This document shows positions 1 to 10,510 of a stretch of 64,000 nucleotides of DNA, in pieces; the stretch's first letter is position 1, and the number at the start of each line of letters is the position of its first letter. The stretch is from Monodelphis domestica. Taxonomy: Eukaryota > Chordata > Mammalia > Didelphimorphia > Didelphidae. The stretch is from the NCBI RefSeq assembly GCF_027887165.1, contig NC_077232.1, positions 18,182,755-18,246,754 of the forward strand, written 5' to 3'. The position numbers and the translations under genes are program-made. Under the pieces are notes generated by a model. The model was given only the letters and a program-made list of their open reading frames with translations. It searched no databases and had not been told where the DNA came from.

Positions 1-65
1 AGCTATAAATACTGTTGTGCAAGTATTTTTCCTTATTATTTCTTTGGGGGGTATAAACCCAGTTG
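1..65 (-). mobile_element. L1 ORF2 fragment (edge of window)
   Basis: The words around tccttattatttctttgggg and gtataaacccag are the antisense of the marsupial L1 ORF2 C-terminal region that recurs at 11130-11170 and 22660-22690. Only the edge of the copy is inside the window. Confidence 0.5.
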
Positions 66-379
66 CTAGGTATTTTTGAATGCCTTTGCTGATAATCAAA
101 GTACTTACCCTTTTACATGTGGCAAACTGTGTTTACTCGTTAGGTATTGCTCTCAAACTCATGATCACTTTCAGTGAATGGCTTCAAGTTTTTTTCAATA
201 AAATATGAGGCCATACACTGAGCTTTGAAGGTTAGGGGATGGTGAGTCATTAGAGTTTTGAGGAATATTGAAAATTTAGAAAGACCTGCTTTGGTGAAAG
301 GGATAGTGAGTAATTAGGGAGGGATATGGATGGTCATCCAATTATTGTTCTATGAGAGATTTTTAGTGTTCTCAGTCAG

Positions 380-1520
380 CAATCTTTCATGACTTTTTTT
401 CCAGCTTCAACCAGGAACACAGGTATAGGAGCAAAAACATCTACCAGATGTTCTTCTTTGTATTGTCTCCTACATTTATCATCATCCTACTCCTTGCTCT
501 TACCTAGGATAAGCTCATCACCAGGTAAACTGATCATCATGAGGTTGAGTTTTGAATCAACTCATGGCATCCCCAATTCATTCCATTCTTCTAATAGAGG
601 GCTTCAGTGAAGAGATGCATTCAACATTTCCACCATGTTATGAATAGATTGTCATCATCCAATGCTGAAATCATTCCATGACTATAGAGAAAGTGGTATC
701 AGGGCTCTACTTCATGGTCCTCTCAATGATGAGTCCTTTCATCTAAAGCTTAAGGAATACAGATATCAAGAATGCTTTCATTAAAATTTCTAGAAGCAAA
801 AGCCATCACTAGGCTTATCTCTTTCATTAAGAAGCATATCTAGAAAACTACATTTTCTACATTTATATTTTTCTTGTGCATAAATTCTCCAATGCCCACA
901 TTCTATTTAACCTTCAAATTGCACAGGAGCTGGATCTTCACTTTCCTTGCTGACCTTAGAAGGATCTTCCCTGTAGTTTTAAAATAACAGACTCTATAGT
1001 TCTGAACTCTAATGTGCAGTTCATAGGAGTGTAGGGAATTTGAACCATTACTCATAACAACCCTCACTTCATGATCATTTCTGAAGTTCAGAAAATTTAA
1101 GTTCATCTTGTTGAGGAACCTTCATATCACCTCTCACAGTAGAAAGGGACATGATTTTGAGTAAAGGAAATTGTTCGTGGGCCTATTTACCATGCTTATT
1201 GGTATGTCTAACCTTTCTATTAAGTGTCTTGGGAATGATAATACTTCAATGCTAAAGGAATCATTGTTAATATCCAACCTCCCTGCACACCCACATTTTT
1301 TGGTTTGAAAGTGTCTTCTCACCACACTATGACTAGACTAATATTTGACAACTTATTCCATCTCCATTATATCCTCCACATTGTAATGGGAAACCTTGTT
1401 CAAGAATGTAGCAGGCTTCATGGCATCTATGATTGCTTCCACCTCTGAGTGTTTGGTTTTGAAGTGTAATGTTTGGACTTAGTTCTTATGAAGTATCTAT
1501 AGAAGCTAGGTAGGTTGGTG
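380..1520 (-). pseudogene. possible degenerate retrocopy of an unidentified host gene
   Basis: No gene is recognised with confidence. Several short minus-strand reading segments look more protein-like than the surrounding AT-rich DNA: one at about 1134-1325 with the run CGCAGRLDINNDSFSIEVL, one at 903-1106 with HSYELHIRVQNYRVCYFKTT, and others near 1330-1480 and 430-560. They lie in the same orientation but in different frames, as expected of an old, frameshifted retrocopy or exon relic. No poly(A) tail or target duplication was found. It could also be an unrecognised repeat. The first 65 bases of the window are separately an L1 fragment. Confidence 0.28.
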
Positions 1521-1856
1521 GCATAAGAGAGAATAAAGAAAATTGAATGGCCCTTGCTTTGATCAAAATACAACATGGCACTCCTAGAATTAGGAGTTCT
1601 TGACTGTAGAATAAGATCTCATTTCAAGGCATGATGGGAGAACTCAGAAAATGTTTTCAACAGAGAAAATAACTCTCTGAGGTTTGAGATTTTGATTGGA
1701 AAACAGTTGGAGAAAAGCACTTGGCTGGATAAAGGAAACTGTGCTATGCTGTCTCCTTCCAACAGGCACATAAATGGGTTACTTGGGGAATGACTACTTG
1801 GAGTATATACAGGCAAATGCTTCCTGATTGCCTTTATTTAAAATTACAATAAGGAT

Positions 1857-2110
1857 TAGGGAATTTAGGTGGCACAGTAGACAAAAAGCACTGTAAATGG
1901 AATCAGGAAGATCCCTCTTCATTAGTTGGAGCCTGGTCTCAGACATTTCTTAGCAGTAAAATTTTGGGAAAGTCAATTAATCCTTTGTACTTAAGTTCCT
2001 CATCAATAAAATGAGCTGGGAAGAAAATGACAAATGAATCAATTTCTGCCAAGATATTCCTGAATAGGTTCACAGAGTCAAGCATTCCTGAAAAATGACT
2101 GAAAAAGAGC
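1857..2110 (+). mobile_element. MAR1-type tRNA-derived SINE
   Basis: It begins with a decayed tRNA-like head (ggtggcacagtagacaaa) and continues through the CORE-SINE body (cctcatcaataaaatgagctgggaag) to a tail related to RTE LINE ends. It is heavily diverged, so old. Confidence 0.6.
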
Positions 2111-2499
2111 AAAAATAAGCACTTAGATACACAATCATTTAATACACAAATAATAGATGAAAATAATGAATAAAGCTGTTAATTCTCATTATGTAGATTT
2201 TAAGTTATTATATTTAGTCAATATTAAAATTTTATTGCTTGTCTATGCTTTCTACTCTTTTCTGTATGTTTTTAGAATGATTCACTGGTTCTCTTTTATT
2301 TCCTCTTTCATTCATCACTGTCATCATTCTAACAAAATTATGCATACTTCACTGGTGTCCCATCATATATTTTTGCTCAAAGAAGTAAGTAAATAGAAGC
2401 TGTATTATTGGAAGACACTATGCCTGAGTCCAGAGGGACAAATCATTTTCCACTAACTATTTTCCTATAGCTCCATCAGGTCTATACCTCGTGAGCTCA

Positions 2500-3120
2500 T
2501 GGCCCTGCTTTCTTGTCTCTTCTGAGAGTAGCCATATTCTCTGTGTACCATGGAGCACTCCTGACAAAACATCTGAATACACCCATGACTCCCTTTAGTC
2601 ATAATTATGATTGAGTCCCCACAGACCTAGGTATGCCATTATGTGTTTTTCAGAGATGCATGCAAAGTAACTGTGGATATCCTCAGAGTAACTTTTGTCC
2701 CTTAAGAGCACCAACATTCTCTTTTTTATAAAAATCTATTACAAGTTTGTGACCAAAAGGTAAAGAAAGTCCCTTTTGCCTTAATTTAGACTAAAGTCCA
2801 CTGGAAAAGATTTGATGCTTGCTTGTCATCATTTATGTATTAATTAGATCAGAAACAGTTTTAATTTGCCTTAGTTCATCTAGTGATCTAACTCAATAAG
2901 ATCCAAGAACTGAGGACAGCAGACCATAACCTGGAAAATTCTCAATTTTTAACACCAGGTACTGAGAAGACTTTCTATAAATCCTCTCGTCTTTGACTTA
3001 AGTTTCTAATTGAAGACTTATCTTTATGTGAAGGAACGTAGTCTTTCCCCTTGGAATTTTATTACCATTTGAAAGGACCCAGGTAGGTGTCAGATATTAG
3101 AATACTAATGACAGGTTTAT
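2500..3120 (+). promoter_or_regulatory. putative promoter and 5' exon region of OR unit A
   Basis: This block matches two blocks upstream of the other OR loci in the window. Shared words include aatacacccatga near 2578 (also 52800), an A/T-rich stretch then acaccagg...aattgaaga near 2951-3020 (compare 24650-24720 and 26325-26395), and ggacccaggta near 3075 (compare 24780). In the 24.7 and 26.4 kb copies the block ends in a consensus splice donor; here the donor is not preserved in an obvious form. OR genes usually carry one or more non-coding 5' exons, so this is inferred to be the promoter-exon region for the pseudogene at 5900. Confidence 0.4.
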
Positions 3121-3261
3121 TCATTTCTATAATGTGTGTGCTATGTGAAAAAAATATCCTTGCCTTCAAGATATGGGGAGATAGAGGGTTTAAAGTCACA
3201 GATTTGAAACTGCCATTTCCATAATGATTTATGTTATTATATTTAGATAGAAAGAATGCTA

Positions 3262-3985
3262 GCTAGCATTTATCTAGCACTTCAAGGTTCTTAAAACACT
3301 GCTCATTTGAAAAAAATTCAATTAGTACTCATGTGTAAGGCTCATCGCCAGGGTCGGCCAGCCCTGTGTGACCTCACTTGGGGTAACGAAATGAAGAGTA
3401 ATGAATGGACGCTATATGAAAATGCATAGTGACAAAGCTTTATTGGTTTCACACAAAGCATATATAGGTTAAGACACACAGGAAGATATGATGTTACCGC
3501 CCAGCAACAGCAGGAACCAATAATTGGGCAGATTCATGGGAATTCATGATGTTACCTGCCAGGCACAGGGAAGAACCGAGAGGATTCCAAACAAGCAACT
3601 TTCCCACAGTCTCTCACAATTTCTCACAAACCTTACCAATCCTCCCTTTGCTGGCTACTCCAACCTTGCAGTTTCTTTCTCACAAACCTTATTAGTCCTC
3701 CCTCTGATGCTACTCCAACCTTGAGCACACAGCTGGGCAGGTTGTACACAGTTCAACCCACAACCCTGACTATGCACCCCAAGCAGGGAGAAGATGAGGG
3801 CTTTAACCCTTACGGTTCTGCCTCAACTACACTCATGATAGCCTTGTAATGGCAGATGCTGTTTTAGAGATGAAGAAACTCAGGCTGAGAGATATTAGGT
3901 GACGTGTCCAGGTTCATACACAGAGAACAAATGTCTCAGAGAGAGTTTGAAGTCAATTCTTCCTGATTCAACATCCTTCACTCTA
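3262..3985 (+). mobile_element. MIR-like SINE split by a solo LTR
   Basis: The left piece (3262-3333) reads agcatttatctagcacttcaag and the right piece (3832-3985) reads gatgaagaaactcaggctgag and onward to the MIR core. Together they are one CORE-SINE interrupted at 3334-3831 by a long terminal repeat. Confidence 0.6.
3334..3831 (-). mobile_element. solo LTR of an endogenous retrovirus (fossil)
   Basis: The segment is 498 bases, starts tgta and ends taca, and is flanked by the 6-base direct repeat ctcatg (3328-3333 and 3832-3837). Read on the minus strand it has a TATA-like run near 3465 and an AATAAA polyadenylation signal near 3440, in the usual LTR order. About 48 bases are duplicated in tandem inside it (3621-3668 and 3677-3723). 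No internal retroviral sequence adjoins it, so it is a solo LTR. The family is not named. Confidence 0.75.
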
Positions 3986-4344
3986 TCTTCCATACCATAT
4001 AGATCCCTTATAGATCTTTGGATGGAATGTCAAAAGTCCTTAGGGTTTATCCAGTTTTATAATTGATGAGACTGAGGCTCTGAGTTGCTAATGGGCCTTG
4101 GCTAAGGTAAGACATGTAGTAAATAGCATAACTGGAATTCAAATTTTAGCCTTTACATCCTAAATTAAACAGTCTTTCCACACCATCAATTGCTATTGTT
4201 TCAAATACTGATCATTTGTTCTCCTATGGATTTCAAAGCCCTACATAAGAAACTGTGAACTCTGAATATTAAACATCACTTCCAGTTATTAGAAATCATA
4301 TTTTTATATTAATGTCTTAGTGTTTTAATTTCACAGATCAAACT

Positions 4345-4670
4345 GCACATTTGAGATGCAAAAAAGGCCATCTAGTCTTACTCCCTCATCCTGCAGGTGT
4401 TGTAATGGAGACAAATATTGGGGAGGTGATCTGCCTGATGTTCCAGAGTCAATTAGTGGTAATGATGGATCTAGTACCTATCGCTGTTAACTCTAATATT
4501 CACTCCAAACTAGGCTTCCCTAAAGAGATAAACATTTGCAACCAGAGTATCATGGTTCAAATCCTGACTCAGTTATGTAGACTTAGAGCAAATCACTAAT
4601 ACATGCAGGGATGGAGGATTTGACCTAAAAGGTTCCTCTCAGTTTTAAATGAAGAAATCTATGACTTTAT
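4345..4670. mobile_element. two head-to-head MIR-like SINE fragments
   Basis: A fragment reading ggccatctagtcttactccctcat (about 4345-4480) is followed by one reading ggttcaaatcctgactcag (about 4530-4670). The same ordered pair is found at 52905-53250 before OR pseudogene 3, so it was already present in the ancestral duplicated OR unit. Confidence 0.5.
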
Positions 4671-4689
4671 GGAGAAATTCTTGATCTTC

Positions 4690-4985
4690 TGTGTTCAATT
4701 TTATTCATGCAATTAATTCAACAAGTATTTATTTATTTATGACTGTTCCAGGCATTGTGTGATCTCTGAGAATCTCATCCCCAATATGAGCACACACACA
4801 TCCCAAATATTTCACCTTCAAAGATTTTATATCTTACTTGCAGAAAACCCTGTTTACATAGGAAAATTACTGGAAAATATTTACCAAGGAAAAATAATCT
4901 TTTAATCTTTTAATGGAAGACAATAACTATGAGAGGAACAGGAAATATTCTAACTATAAGAGTTGGCATTTGAGCTGAACATTTC
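4690..4985 (+). repeat. old interspersed repeat (attaattcaacaagtattt type)
   Basis: The start (attcaacaagtatttattt...ccaggcattgtgtg) is typical of an ancient therian repeat with a 'caggcactgtgctaggtgc' motif. Related copies lie at 26470-26880 and 53330-53600 plus 54110-54270, at equivalent places in the other OR units. Confidence 0.5.
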
Positions 4986-5014
4986 ATTGGGCCAGGGCTT
5001 CTTTTATTTTGGAA

Positions 5015-5830
5015 AATTTCATTTAATTAATTAATTTAGAATATTTTTCCATGGTTACAAGATTTTTGCTCTTTCCCTCCCCCCCCACCTCATTGCCACA
5101 GCCGAGTCACAATTTCACTGGACTTTACATGTGTCATTGATCAAGAATTATTTACATATTATTGATATTTGCAGGGTGTATGGGGTGGTATGGAGGTATG
5201 GTGGTATGGTATGGAGCTCTGGTATGGAGGGCTTGTCATGCCCTCTTAGGGCAGCTCTCCAGCCTCTGACCCTCACCTGACATCCAGCTCTCACTTGTGG
5301 CTCCCAGTAGCTGCTAGCATGTGGCAGCGGCCATACCCCAGGCAATGGCTTCGACAGGCCGGCTAAACCTTGTGAGGGTAGCCATTGGGTCGTCGTCGAC
5401 CCCTGGTGAACCAAGGCTTTGCTCACCCAGCATGTGAAGACTGCTTCGGCTGAACAGATGGAAGAAACCAATAAGAAGGTTCAACGGCTGAGAGGGCAAT
5501 GCAGCAAAGCACTGTGGAGTGCTTAGGGCGTGTTGGAGCACAAAGGACAACATGGCCATCCAATGCAGCTGAGGAAGTCTCCAGGTGTAACGACTTTTCT
5601 TGCCACCAGACCCAGGCTTCCAAAGCTGAGAGAGTGGGACTGTCTCTGTGCAACAACTTTTCCACTTAAATCTCCTTCACGCACAAGTGTCTTTGTGCAC
5701 ACTCATCTATCATAGATGAAAACGCACAAAGACAATCATCATCCTCTGTTACCAAGAGACTACTACAATTGATATTTGCAATAGCACGACCATTTAGAGT
5801 CTGGATCCTCAATCATTAAGAAATGATAAT
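5015..5830 (-). mobile_element. L1 3' UTR fragment interrupted by a shorter retroelement
   Basis: The flanks 5015-5173 and 5781-5830 match the marsupial L1 3' UTR seen at 10530-10730 and 58475-58720 (words cactggactttacatgtgtcattgatcaag and catttagagtct). The piece between them is the separate element at 5174-5767. Confidence 0.65.
5174..5767 (+). mobile_element. unnamed about 0.6 kb non-autonomous retroelement, copy 1
   Basis: The 594-base insert is flanked by the 13-base direct repeat attgatatttgca (5161-5173 and 5768-5780), the mark of target-primed insertion. It is more GC- and CpG-rich than its surroundings. A 5'-truncated relative lies at 51366-51800. Its last 50 bases, from agatgaaaacgcacaaagac to the terminal ctactac, match the 3' end of the RTE-type LINE at 8724-9771, while the rest does not. 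This suggests a non-autonomous passenger of that LINE. Open frames on the minus strand here look fortuitous. It may instead be the 3' end of a related LINE with a different 3' UTR. Confidence 0.65.
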
Positions 5831-5868
5831 TGCCATGTTTTATGCTGCTGTTTGTTGTTCTCTTTCCT

Positions 5869-5870
5869 AG
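5869..5870 (+). promoter_or_regulatory. splice acceptor before OR pseudogene 1 coding exon
   Basis: A pyrimidine run (ttgttgttctctttcctag) ends in AG 29 bases before the ATG at 5900. The intact OR has the same arrangement (AG at 28481-28482, 29 bases before ATG 28512), so this is the conserved 3' splice site of the single coding exon. Confidence 0.65.
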
Positions 5871-5899
5871 GGGAGTCATTAAAATCATTACATACATTT

Positions 5900-6814
5900 A
5901 TGGAGAATGGCTCAGAGGTGAAGGAATTCATTCTGGTGGGATTGACAGATGCCCCTGAACTTCAGGTCCCCCTCTTCATAATATTCACTATCATTTACCT
6001 CATCACCCTGGTGGCAGTCTTAATATTGTGGGACTCCCGTCTTCATACACCCAGTACTTTTTCCTCAGTAACCTCTCTCTGACTGATCTGGGCTATTCTT
6101 CATGCACTACTTCTAAACTAATGGCTGGATTCATCCCAGGGGACAAAACTATCTCCTATAGTGGATGTGCTACACAAATGTTCTTCTTTGTGTACTTTGC
6201 CACTCTTGAAAGGTATCTTCTGGCTGTTATGGCCTATGATCATCAGGTAGCTATGTGTAAGCCCCTCCATTACACCACCACCATGACATCCAATGTGTGT
6301 TCTCATCTGGTCATTGGTTGTTATTTCTATAGTTTCTTTTTTTCCCTCCCTTCACACAGGAAACACTTTCAGCCTCTACTTTTGTAATTCCAACATGATC
6401 CATCATTTTTTCTGTGATATTCCACCTCTAATTGTTCTCTCATGCTCTGCCACATACATCCATGAGTTGGTTGTTTTCTGTGCTGTTAGTTTCAATGCAT
6501 CTTTAACACTTTTTTTCATTTTGAAATCCTATTTTTTCAATTTCACAGCCATTTTGAGAATGCGTTCAACTGAGGGCTGCCAGAAAGCATTCTCTACCTG
6601 TGCTTCCCATCTCACAGCTGTATCCCTATTTTATGGAACAGTACTCTTCATGTACTTACAACCTAGCTCTAGCCATTCTATGGATGCAAACGAAGTGGCT
6701 TCAGTGTTCTATATGATGGTCATTCCCATGTTGAATCCTCTGGTCTATAGTCTGAGGAATAAGGAAGTTAGTAGTGCAGTTAAGAAAACCATGGGGAGAC
6801 AAAGTCTTCATTAG
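5900..6814 (+). pseudogene. OR5B-like olfactory receptor pseudogene 1
   Basis: The sequence reads as a class II olfactory receptor from [20 protein letters not shown] to a natural stop at 6812-6814. Recognisable parts are [53 protein letters not shown] and [15 protein letters not shown]. It is broken: about 15 bases of TM1 (with the GN motif) are missing near 6012, one base is missing near 6052 at the PMY motif, and a second frameshift lies near 6340. The DRY-type motif reads MAYDHQ, so its arginine is lost. It is closest to pseudogene 2, with which it shares the C-terminus MGRQSLH. The family detects odorants in olfactory neuron cilia; this copy cannot make a receptor. Confidence 0.93.
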
Positions 6815-8005
6815 CCGTCTCCTTTCAATTAGGTAGAAAAGTGTTAGAATATTTGTCTTCTCTTTTAGTCTCTATTAAAATACAATCTTTTGGTAATACA
6901 CTCTCCTGGGTTCACACAACTTTTATTTTTCATAGGTTATAGGAAATAGATTCTCTTTTTCCCTTTTGAATTTTAAAATCTCTCATTTTCCTCCAGTGTA
7001 AGATTTTATAATCTATAATTTCTAGAAATTTGGGTATTCTGGATGTTTTTTCACTTCATCTCTCAGTTGTTGAGAATTTTGAAGTTGAAGTATCTGTTCA
7101 TTTTTTCATAGGAGCTTTTATAAAATTCCTATATCATATAAAGTTATGATTTGTCACATAGATCAGCTCTTATGAGTCTGCCAAATTTACTTGTCATGTG
7201 AATCTTGGCAGATTATAGGTGAGAAAGTTGGAGAGATGAACCATCATTACTATAATACTGATTTCAAAGTTTTGCTAAAATGATCAGTAGAAAATCAACC
7301 ATGATTCTTCCCACTATCTCACTTTGCAGGAACTGTCAAATGGGGAGAGAAGTGATATATATAACACCCAGTGTGGCAACCCCCTTTTCTGCTATGGGTT
7401 CCAATATATATTCTTAAAAGAGTTCTGTAGAAGAACTTAATGTTCAAATTAATTATATGTGTTCACACAAGGAGTCACAAACAGGATCTTGAAGAGTGGT
7501 TGGCACATAGTAAAATCTTGGTATACTTCCGTCCACTGATTTGACTGATTTGAGTCTAGGCCAGCATTTTGTACATTATATCATGAAGTCTAAGTCTTTT
7601 ATATTATTGCAAAGAAAGTTTCTAATTTTTCTGAACTGACCTGCATATAAAAATTTACAGGGTGGTATTTCTTCTTGAAGTTTTCTTTTCTAAGTTATCA
7701 TTAATAAATAAATTCACTTTATTAGAATTAGAATCAATGAGTAAAAGAATTTGAGAGTTGGAAGAGTCCTCAATGACCTTATAATTTTCCATTCTTCTAA
7801 AGAAGTCTCCACTGAACATTCCCAACAAGGAAATCAGCCTCTGTTTAAAGATCTACAAGAAAGGGGTAAACTGCTGCCTTTTGAAGGTATTCATTTCAGT
7901 TTTGTACAGAAGTAATGGGGCTTAGAAACTTTTTCCTAATATCAATTCTAAAGTCACCTCCTCCTCACTTCTTAACACAGTATTCTGTATTCATCAGAGC
8001 AATTG
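6815..8005. other. 3' flank of OR unit A, no gene
   Basis: No coding sequence was found. The stretch from about 7420 to 8000 (agttctgtagaagaacttaatg, then ttggcacatagtaa, then aagtctccactgaacattcc) matches the flanks downstream of the other OR units: 17800-18300, 31500-31930, 55620-55990 and, inverted, 62310-62820. It is part of the ancestral duplication unit. Confidence 0.55.
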
Positions 8006-8203
8006 AAAAAAAAAAACATGTCTTCCACCATAGAATCAATACTACATATTGTTTCTAGGGCAGAAGAGTGGTAAGGGCCAGGAAATGGGGTTTATGTGAT
8101 TTGCCCAGGTCACACAGTTAGGAAATGTCTGAGGTCAGATTTGAACCTAGGACCTCCCATCTTGAGGCTTGACTCTCAATCCACTGAGCCATCCAGCTAC
8201 CCC
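8006..8203 (-). mobile_element. SINE1-type tRNA-derived SINE
   Basis: Read on the minus strand it begins ggggtagctggatggctcag (tRNA-like A box), contains ggttcaaatctgac (B box), then the marsupial SINE1 body (gtgtgacctgggcaaatcac, accactcttctgcc). It is moderately diverged. Confidence 0.85.
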
Positions 8204-8664
8204 TGATAAAGCCTTTCTTAAGCACAACAACATTCCATTGCATTCAAATGCCACAATTCTTTTAGTCATTTCCCAGTTGATGGACATCCAATTTTTACTA
8301 TTTTCAGAATCATTATTCTACCTATTTTCTTGTATATAGGGTCTTTCTTCTCCTCACTGGTTTGCTTGGGGTATAAGCCTAGGGGTGAGTCTCCAGTTCA
8401 GTGTAGGGGAATTTTAGTCACTTTATTACTTGAATTTGAAATCACTTCTGAAAATTATAGTACCATTTCAAAGTTCTACTCACGATGTATTAGTGTGTCT
8501 ATCACTCCACAGAACCTCCAATACTTCTATTAATATTTTGGGGTTATTTTTGTCATTTATATGGTGGGAGCTGAAGCCTCAGGGTTGTTTTAATTTATAT
8601 TTTTCTTATTTTAGGAAATTTTCATCAAATATATCTATATATTTCTCTTTTCTTATACATAATT

Positions 8665-8723
8665 ACATATATATATATATACACACACATATATATATAT
8701 ATATATACATACACATATACATG
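8665..8723. repeat. AT/AC microsatellite
   Basis: Runs of (AT)n and (AC)n fill this stretch and end in atacatg, which also serves as one flank of the LINE that starts at 8724. Confidence 0.8.
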
Positions 8724-9771
8724 TAGTAGTAGTGGTAGTGGTAGTCTCTCGGTGACCGAGAATGACTATTGTCTTTGTGCAGTTTCATCTACGGTGTACC
8801 CTCATGTGGCTTTGGAGTCCAAAGACTGAGGCGCACAGTGTGTGGCACACGGGGCCTGGGACGCCAGGTGTTAGGGGAGGTGCGGTTGTGGCCTGGTGTC
8901 GGCATTCACGCGCAGCGGCAAGACGTCGACGTCGCTCATCCTCAAAGGTGGCGGCGGCATGGTTAATGTGGGTTCTCCAGCTACTTCTGACAGAGGCAGC
9001 GAGTTCTAGTTGCTTTGTGTCATGCCAGCCCACTTCAAGTTGGACTTTAGCTGATCCTTGAATCTTTTCTTTGGTCGGCCTTTTTTCCTGAGTCCAGCTG
9101 ACAGTTCACCATAGAATACCTGTCTTGGTATTCGCTGTGGGTCCATGCAGATGACGTGTCCAGACCATCGTAGCTGGGCTTTGAGGACCAGGACTTCGAT
9201 GCTGGTGGAGTCTGCTCTGTCTAGGACTTCCTGATTAGTGATTCGGTTCTGCCATCGGATCCTCATGATTGACCAGAGAGAGTGTCGGTGGAATTGCTCC
9301 AGCTGCTTCATGTGCTTCCGGCACAGTGTCCATGTCTCACAACCATACAGGAGTGAGCTGAGGACCACTGCGTTATACACTTTGAGCTTCATCGCAGTGC
9401 TTACACCTCTGTGTTGGAGGACTTTGGAGAGCAGCCGCCCAAGTGCCTGCCTGACCTTTTGGATCCTGCCATTGATCTCATGGTCTAGGGACTGCTCGTT
9501 GGCGATGGTGCTGCCCAGGTACTTGAAAGTGTTGACGTTAGAAAGCTGCGTGCCATCAATTGTAATGCACGGTTGGTTCATTGGCCTCCCTGGTGCAGGT
9601 TGGAACAGCACCTCTGTTTTGCTGAGGCTGATAGTCAGGCCAAACAGTTTTGTTGTGGTAGAGAACCTGTCCACAATGGTTTGAAGATGATTTTCTTGGT
9701 GGGCCATGAGAGCACAGTCATCTGCAAAGAGAGCTTCCAGGATGAGTCTCTCTTTTGTCTTTGTTTTTGCA
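8724..9771 (-). mobile_element. 5'-truncated RTE-type LINE, reverse transcriptase C-terminal part
   Basis: The minus strand encodes about 255 residues of a non-LTR reverse transcriptase (codons from about 9770 down to a stop at 9006). Visible are the catalytic FADD box (EALFADDCALMAH), the TFKYLGSTI motif, LLYGCETWT and a basic RKKGRPKKRFKDQL tail. A 3' UTR of about 280 bases follows and ends in a (CTA/CCA)n tail, typical of RTE elements. A 7-base direct repeat atacatg flanks it (8717-8723 and 9772-9778). The frame is open throughout this part, so the copy is relatively young, but it lacks the endonuclease and most of the polymerase. RTE-X or a related clade is possible; it is not BovB. Confidence 0.75.
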
Positions 9772-10180
9772 ATACATGAATACACAAATAAATATATAAT
9801 TTTAGACATCAATCTCAGTTCAATTTGAAACAATACTTTTTTTCCAATTCTACTTATTTCCTTCTCATGATAGGTATTTTATTTTTATCTGTGTAGAAAC
9901 TTTCAGTTATAATTAATCAAAGTTATCTAGTTTGTCTTTTGTAATTGTTTCCTATTCCTTATTTGCTTTAGAGTACATCTCCTCCCCCTAGCTGTGAGAA
10001 GTTTGTGGTCCACTTCAAATATTTTTGATGTATGTTACAAAATGTTCTTTAAGGTTAACTCTTCAGTTATAATGTAGTGTGGAATATGGTGTAATATATT
10101 GGTCTAAATCCAATTGCATCCAGACAACTTTCTAGTTTTCCCAGCAGTTTTCTTTAAACAAATGAAGGAATTTGGGGAAT

Positions 10181-10510
10181 TAGGACAGCAAGTGATTGAT
10201 TGTGGAAATTGAGGGAACCATACTGACACCATCTGGTGGCTCAATTCTAGAGCTAGCCAAGTTCCCTTTCCATTCATTTATAGGTCCAGTCCCAATTCTG
10301 TCTTGTGAGAAAAGTTTATTCAGTTTTGGGAAATGGAAGAAAATCTTATTGCATTGTTTTAACCTAGTCCTATATGGCCTGTATGACCCAATTGTACATG
10401 TTGTTTAGAGAACCTCAATCCAGGAAATTGTTTTTGTTGCTCAGAAACACAGTCAGATCCTCAGAGGGATTCAAAGTTTTTTTTTTCATTATTGTACATC
10501 TCAACCAAAT
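10181..10510. other. intergenic stretch, nothing recognised
   Basis: This AT-rich DNA lies between two L1 copies. No repeat, exon or regulatory site was recognised. It should correspond to the intron of OR unit B if that unit kept the usual layout. Confidence 0.4.

Larger units (their letters stand above)
8207..10180 (-). mobile_element. old L1 ORF2 fragment split by an RTE-type LINE
   Basis: The flanks 8207-8723 and 9779-10180 are antisense L1 ORF2 C-terminal sequence (cattcaaatgccacaattc, ttagtcatttcccagttgatgg, tgtgtagaaactttcagtt, gttatctagtttgtcttttgt). The central 8724-9771 is a later insertion. The copy is old and carries no usable frame. Confidence 0.65.

Noticed and set aside
5148-5665. 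Overlapping minus-strand open frames that recur at 51314-51758
   Set aside because: The similarity follows from both lying in copies of the same retroelement; the frames run opposite to the element and the copies differ by indels.
8150-8203. tRNA-like A and B boxes (also in the other SINEs)
   Set aside because: They are heads of SINE1 and MAR1 elements followed by SINE bodies, not tRNA genes; no cloverleaf acceptor pairing was seen.
9238-9684. Plus-strand open frame of 148 codons
   Set aside because: It is the shadow of the reverse transcriptase frame on the minus strand.
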